NCBI RefSeq assembly: GCF_018596315.1 | Contig: NZ_JAHEAG010000018.1 | Coordinates: forward strand, 94,554 to 158,553 | Source: Bradyrhizobium sp. SRL28 | GTDB taxonomy: Bacteria > Pseudomonadota > Alphaproteobacteria > Rhizobiales > Xanthobacteraceae | Length of the DNA: 64,000 nucleotides | Direction of reading: 5' to 3' | Shown: one piece after another, positions 61,278-64,000 of the stretch | Position numbering within the stretch: position 1 is the stretch's first letter | Layout: each line of letters begins with the position of its first letter | Translations under genes and position numbers: made by a program | The notes under the pieces: model-generated | The model's database searches: none | What the model was told of the DNA's origin: nothing | What the model saw: only the letters and a program-made list of their open reading frames with translations

Positions 61278-62504
61278 TTACGATCGCACAACAGTACCTG
61301 TCGGCGTGGCAAAGCCCTCCATTGTCCTGATCCGCTTCTCGAGCCACCAGCCATATTCCGGTGTCCAGTCCTCAAAGCGGCTGTTGATGCCGAGATCGTG
61401 CGACCAGTGGAGGGCGATACTGGGATTGTATTGCGACTGACGACCCACCGCGATCAGATCAGCCTGGCCGTTTTCAATGATGGCTTCGGCTTGTTGGGCC
61501 TCCAGAATGAGGCCGACGGCCATCGTGGGGATGTTTGCTTCCCTGCGAACCCTCTCGGCAAAAGGAACCTGGAAACCAAGACTGCGCGTGACCTGCGCTG
61601 CCGTTGCAGCACCAGCAATCCCGCCCGAGGAACAGTCGATCACGTCAACCCCGCGCGCCTTCAGTTCCTGCGCCAGCGCCACGGTGTCATCCATATTCCA
61701 GCCCTCGCGCGAGCCATCGACCGATGAGACACGCACGAACAGCGGCATCGTATCAGGCATTTCGCGCCGCACGGCCTCGACAATCTCCAGCGGCAGGCGC
61801 ATGCGGCCGGCACGGTCGCCGCCGTACTCATCATTGCGCGTGTTGGAGACCGGCGAGAGAAAGGACGCCAGTAGGTAGCCATGCGCCATGTGAACCTCGA
61901 CAACGTCGAAGCCGGCCTTCACCGCATTGCGCGCGGCGTTAGCCCAGATCGCGGGCATGGCTCGGCATTCGGCCGTGGTTAGCTGCCGTGGCGTCAGCCA
62001 GCCCGGCGCGACAGGCTCGGCCGTCGGTCCGACCGGCTGCCAGAGTTTTGCGCCCGCCTTGAGGTTCTCCTCAGTCAGCGGACCCATGCCCTGCATGGCA
62101 GTCTGCGAGGATGATTTTCGCCCGCCATGGGCGAGCTGGATGCCGATCACCGTGTCCTGGCGCCGCATGAACTCGATCAGCGGTTTGAAACTTTCGGCCT
62201 GGGCCTCGTTCCAGATGCCGAGATCATTCTCGTTGATGAGACCGACTTCCTCGACCGCGGTCGCCTCGACAAAGACCAGCCCAAACCCGCCCAGCGCGTG
62301 GCGGCCGAGATGCACAAGGTGGAAGGTGCCGCAGCTATGGCCGGGATCGCAGCGGTAATGGACCATCGGCGGTACGACGAGCCGGTTCTTCAGGGTGAGG
62401 TTTCGAATTGTCAGGGGCTGGAAAAGCTTTGGCCGCGCCGCTCCGCTGCCGCCGGGTCCGTCCGTCACTGCAGTGCCTCCCGAGATCATTGTTTTGCATA
62501 TCAA
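61278..62504 (-). CDS. NADH:flavin oxidoreductase (Old Yellow Enzyme, YqjM-like)
   Basis: 408 aa; an ATG five codons inside is the alternative start. The FMN barrel has PLTIRNLTLKNRLVVPPMVHY, QLAHGGRKSSS, DVVEVHMAHGYLLASFLSP with the histidine, RVSSVDGSREGWN, and GLILEAQQAEAIIENGQADL. This is the YqjM/NamA branch, which reduces activated alkenes such as enones using NADPH. The usual cysteine that tunes FMN is not obvious at the family position, so redox behaviour may differ. It is divergent from an HpcH/HpaI aldolase (145 bp apart). Confidence 0.92.
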   Translation of the reverse strand: MICKTMISGGTAVTDGPGGSGAARPKLFQPLTIRNLTLKNRLVVPPMVHYRCDPGHSCGTFHLVHLGRHALGGFGLVFVEATAVEEVGLINENDLGIWNEAQAESFKPLIEFMRRQDTVIGIQLAHGGRKSSSQTAMQGMGPLTEENLKAGAKLWQPVGPTAEPVAPGWLTPRQLTTAECRAMPAIWANAARNAVKAGFDVVEVHMAHGYLLASFLSPVSNTRNDEYGGDRAGRMRLPLEIVEAVRREMPDTMPLFVRVSSVDGSREGWNMDDTVALAQELKARGVDVIDCSSGGIAGAATAAQVTRSLGFQVPFAERVRREANIPTMAVGLILEAQQAEAIIENGQADLIAVGRQSQYNPSIALHWSHDLGINSRFEDWTPEYGWWLEKRIRTMEGFATPTGTVVRS

Positions 62505-62649
62505 ATCAGCTTCTGGCGGGGCCGGAAAGATTTATCGACCAGCCACAGATCCTCTCCATCCTGCAGGGGGCGGGATTGATCAAAGCCAGGGGCCCACGTA
62601 AGTTGAAAATGCTGATGATCGTCACCGTCTTCGCCATGCTCGGGTGACC

Positions 62650-63447
62650 ATGGAGCACTTCGGGGGAAATGCGTTGCGCCCAAACCCGTTGAAACCTCGC
62701 CTTGCGGCCGGCGGCTGTGCGTTCGGAACGATGACGTTCGAATTCTTCACGCCCGGCTACCCGACGATCTGCCGCGAAGCAGGCGCTGAGTTCATCCTCT
62801 ATGATATGGAGCACTCAGGCGTCGGCTTCGAGACAATGAAGGCGCAATTCGCATTCTGCCGTGGGCTTGATCTGGTGCCTCTCGTCCGCGTTCCCTCGGG
62901 CGACTACCATCACATTGCGCGTGCACTCGACATTGGTGCGATGGGCATCATGGTGCCGATGGTCGAAACACCGGAGCAGGCGAGGGCGATCGTTGACTGC
63001 ACCAGATATCCGCCGGCAGGACGACGTGGCGCCGCTTTCAATGTAGCGGCGCACGATGACTATTCGGGCGGGCCCGAGGCCGACAAGATCGCCCAAGCGA
63101 ACGCGCGCACGATGGTGATCGCGCTGGTGGAGACCGCGACAGGCATCGAGAATGTCGAGGCGATCGCGGCGGTCGACGGCGTCGACGTGGTCTGGCTTGG
63201 TCACTACGATCTGACCAACTTCCTCGGCATCCCCGGGCAGTTCGACAACCCAAAATTCCATGCCGCCGTCGATAGACTGGTCAAGGCATGCAAGAAGCAC
63301 GGCAAGACGCCGGGCTTTCTCGCCGGCAATGAGCAATGGGCGCGCGATTGTCGTGCCAAGGGCTTTCGCATGATTGCCTACGGCGTCGACACGCTATTGA
63401 TGCAAGCCGCGCTCGCGCAAGGCATCAAGCTGTTGCAGGGACCGTGA
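62650..63447 (+). CDS. HpcH/HpaI-type aldolase
   Basis: 265 aa from the ATG at 62650 (a GTG two codons before). TIM-barrel features are GTMTFEFFTPGYPTICREAGAE, YDMEHSG, LVRVPSGDYHHIARALDIGA, VPMVETPEQARAIVD with the metal-ligand glutamate, and ALVETATGIENVEAIAAVDGVDVVWLGHYDL. The family splits 2-keto-3-deoxy acids to pyruvate or glyoxylate and an aldehyde. The exact acid is unknown. Its divergent pairing with an ene-reductase suggests a catabolic module for an aromatic or sugar acid. Confidence 0.9.
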   Translation: MEHFGGNALRPNPLKPRLAAGGCAFGTMTFEFFTPGYPTICREAGAEFILYDMEHSGVGFETMKAQFAFCRGLDLVPLVRVPSGDYHHIARALDIGAMGIMVPMVETPEQARAIVDCTRYPPAGRRGAAFNVAAHDDYSGGPEADKIAQANARTMVIALVETATGIENVEAIAAVDGVDVVWLGHYDLTNFLGIPGQFDNPKFHAAVDRLVKACKKHGKTPGFLAGNEQWARDCRAKGFRMIAYGVDTLLMQAALAQGIKLLQGP

Positions 63448-63795
63448 CGAATTAGAGCGAAGTGCGAATTGCCGCCGGGCACAAGCGGAAATGCGGCAGC
63501 ATTCCTTCAAATGATCCAAGAACTGAGAATTTTAGGGCGTCCTGTCGCGCCGTAATCGGCTTTGTGTGCGCGAAATGAATTACCTCTGTAACGCGCGTTT
63601 CAAGCCGAGTTGAGTTTATTGAATCGGAATTTAATGGGACGGGCGCGCGGTCTCCCTACATCCAATACCAGATATCCGCATCGGATGCTGCAAGCAGATA
63701 GCTCGCGGTCCAGACAGCGCGCTCGCGTCCTGAAGCGTGATCAATTCGTCTTGTCCCACGCGGCTCTGCAATCGATCCATATAGGAGAAACGAAA
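63448..63795. other. 348-bp region upstream of the last gene
   Basis: It runs between the aldolase stop and the ATG at 63796. No gene or known RNA was seen. AGGAGA (63783-63788) is the ribosome site of the last gene. A dyad, GCATCGGATGC, lies near 63678. No EcfG or sigma70 boxes were convincing by eye. Confidence 0.4.
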
Positions 63796-64000
63796 ATGAC
63801 TTCATTCAAAGCTCTTGCAGCGGCCGCGCTGCTGGCCGCGACCGCCGCGACGCCGGCATTCGCGCATGCTCCTGGCGGCGACCACGCCCTGTACATCAAG
63901 AATCTACGCGACTCCGGATATAATCCGAAGAACGACTTCAATCCGAACGGGACCATGAGGGCCGCCATCCAGGAGCCGGGCGCGTTCGCGTTCTATTATC
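63796..64000 (+). CDS. Secreted protein, N-terminal part
   Basis: The gene starts at ATG 63796 with AGGAGA upstream and runs off the window end after 68 codons. A signal peptide (MTSFKALAAAALLAATAATPAFA) is cleaved before HAPGGDHALYIK. The mature start contains Asn/Pro-rich NPKNDFNPNGTM. The family was not recognised from this fragment. It is periplasmic or extracellular, and probably small. Confidence 0.85.
   Translation, partial: MTSFKALAAAALLAATAATPAFAHAPGGDHALYIKNLRDSGYNPKNDFNPNGTMRAAIQEPGAFAFYY

Overview
The window looks like chromosome of a Bradyrhizobium-type alphaproteobacterium (Rhizobiales). Codon use is strongly GC-rich. The gene order aroQ-accB-accC, rne/amiC/mrcA/prfB and cysteine desulfurase-sufBCDS-sufT-sufA fits that group, as do two promoters of the EcfG type (GGAAC-N16/17-CGTT), a DUF1236 secreted protein and REP-like inverted repeats of the kind common in these genomes. 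No phage, CRISPR array, tRNA, rRNA or complete insertion sequence was seen. The genus is an inference; no database was searched.

Layout. 1-4.2 kb: start of a tricarboxylate-binding (Bug/TctC) gene divergent from an IclR regulator with a palindromic operator between them, then a translationally coupled signalling triad (CHASE3 histidine kinase, single-domain response regulator, receiver-HisKA_2 kinase) behind an EcfG-type promoter. 4.2-12 kb: biotin carboxylase and carrier protein of acetyl-CoA carboxylase, dehydroquinase, a repetitive secreted DUF1236 protein under a second EcfG-type promoter, a DsbA-like thiol oxidoreductase, a BepA-like M48 protease and an aminotransferase. 12-24.7 kb: RNase E with a large histidine-rich insert, divergent N-acetylmuramoyl-L-alanine amidase, two tandem PBP1A genes, prfB with its programmed frameshift, and a 3-hydroxyisobutyrate dehydrogenase-like gene.

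24.8-32.7 kb is more accessory: an EamA transporter, an XRE-cupin regulator coupled to a second cupin behind twin operators, a NodU-like carbamoyltransferase, a remnant of an ABC binding-protein gene beside a partial copy of the 3' end of a nearby gene, an SRPBCC protein, an M23 peptidase and a Bcp peroxiredoxin with a histone-H1-like tail. 32.9-43.9 kb: a large AsmA/YhdP-like envelope protein, a class A beta-lactamase divergent from an AmpR-like regulator, an MFS transporter, tyrS, anmK, a glutathione S-transferase behind three copies of a dyad, and an alpha/beta hydrolase.

44-51.7 kb is the iron-sulfur assembly operon. It holds two cysteine desulfurases (IscS-type and SufS), sufB, sufC, sufD, sufT and sufA, with a VOC protein inserted. 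51.7-57.6 kb: a TfoX N-domain protein, a diguanylate cyclase, an RhlE-type RNA helicase, an AraC-type regulator and a secreted caspase-like protein. 57.6-64 kb is repeat-rich and less GC-biased at first (REP, dispersed repeat, VOC protein, CadC-like TPR regulator). It then has an Old Yellow Enzyme-like oxidoreductase divergent from an HpcH/HpaI aldolase, and the start of a secreted protein cut by the window end.

Two themes run through the window. One is peptidoglycan: amidase, two PBP1A, M23 peptidase, AnmK recycling kinase, and AmpR with beta-lactamase. The other is stress and redox signalling: the EcfG-type promoters, the kinase triad, peroxiredoxin, DsbA, the SUF system and GST. The least ordinary items are the EcfG-driven kinase triad, the XRE-cupin/cupin operon with twin dyads, the recently duplicated PBP1A pair, the RNase E insert, and the three-dyad control region before the GST gene.
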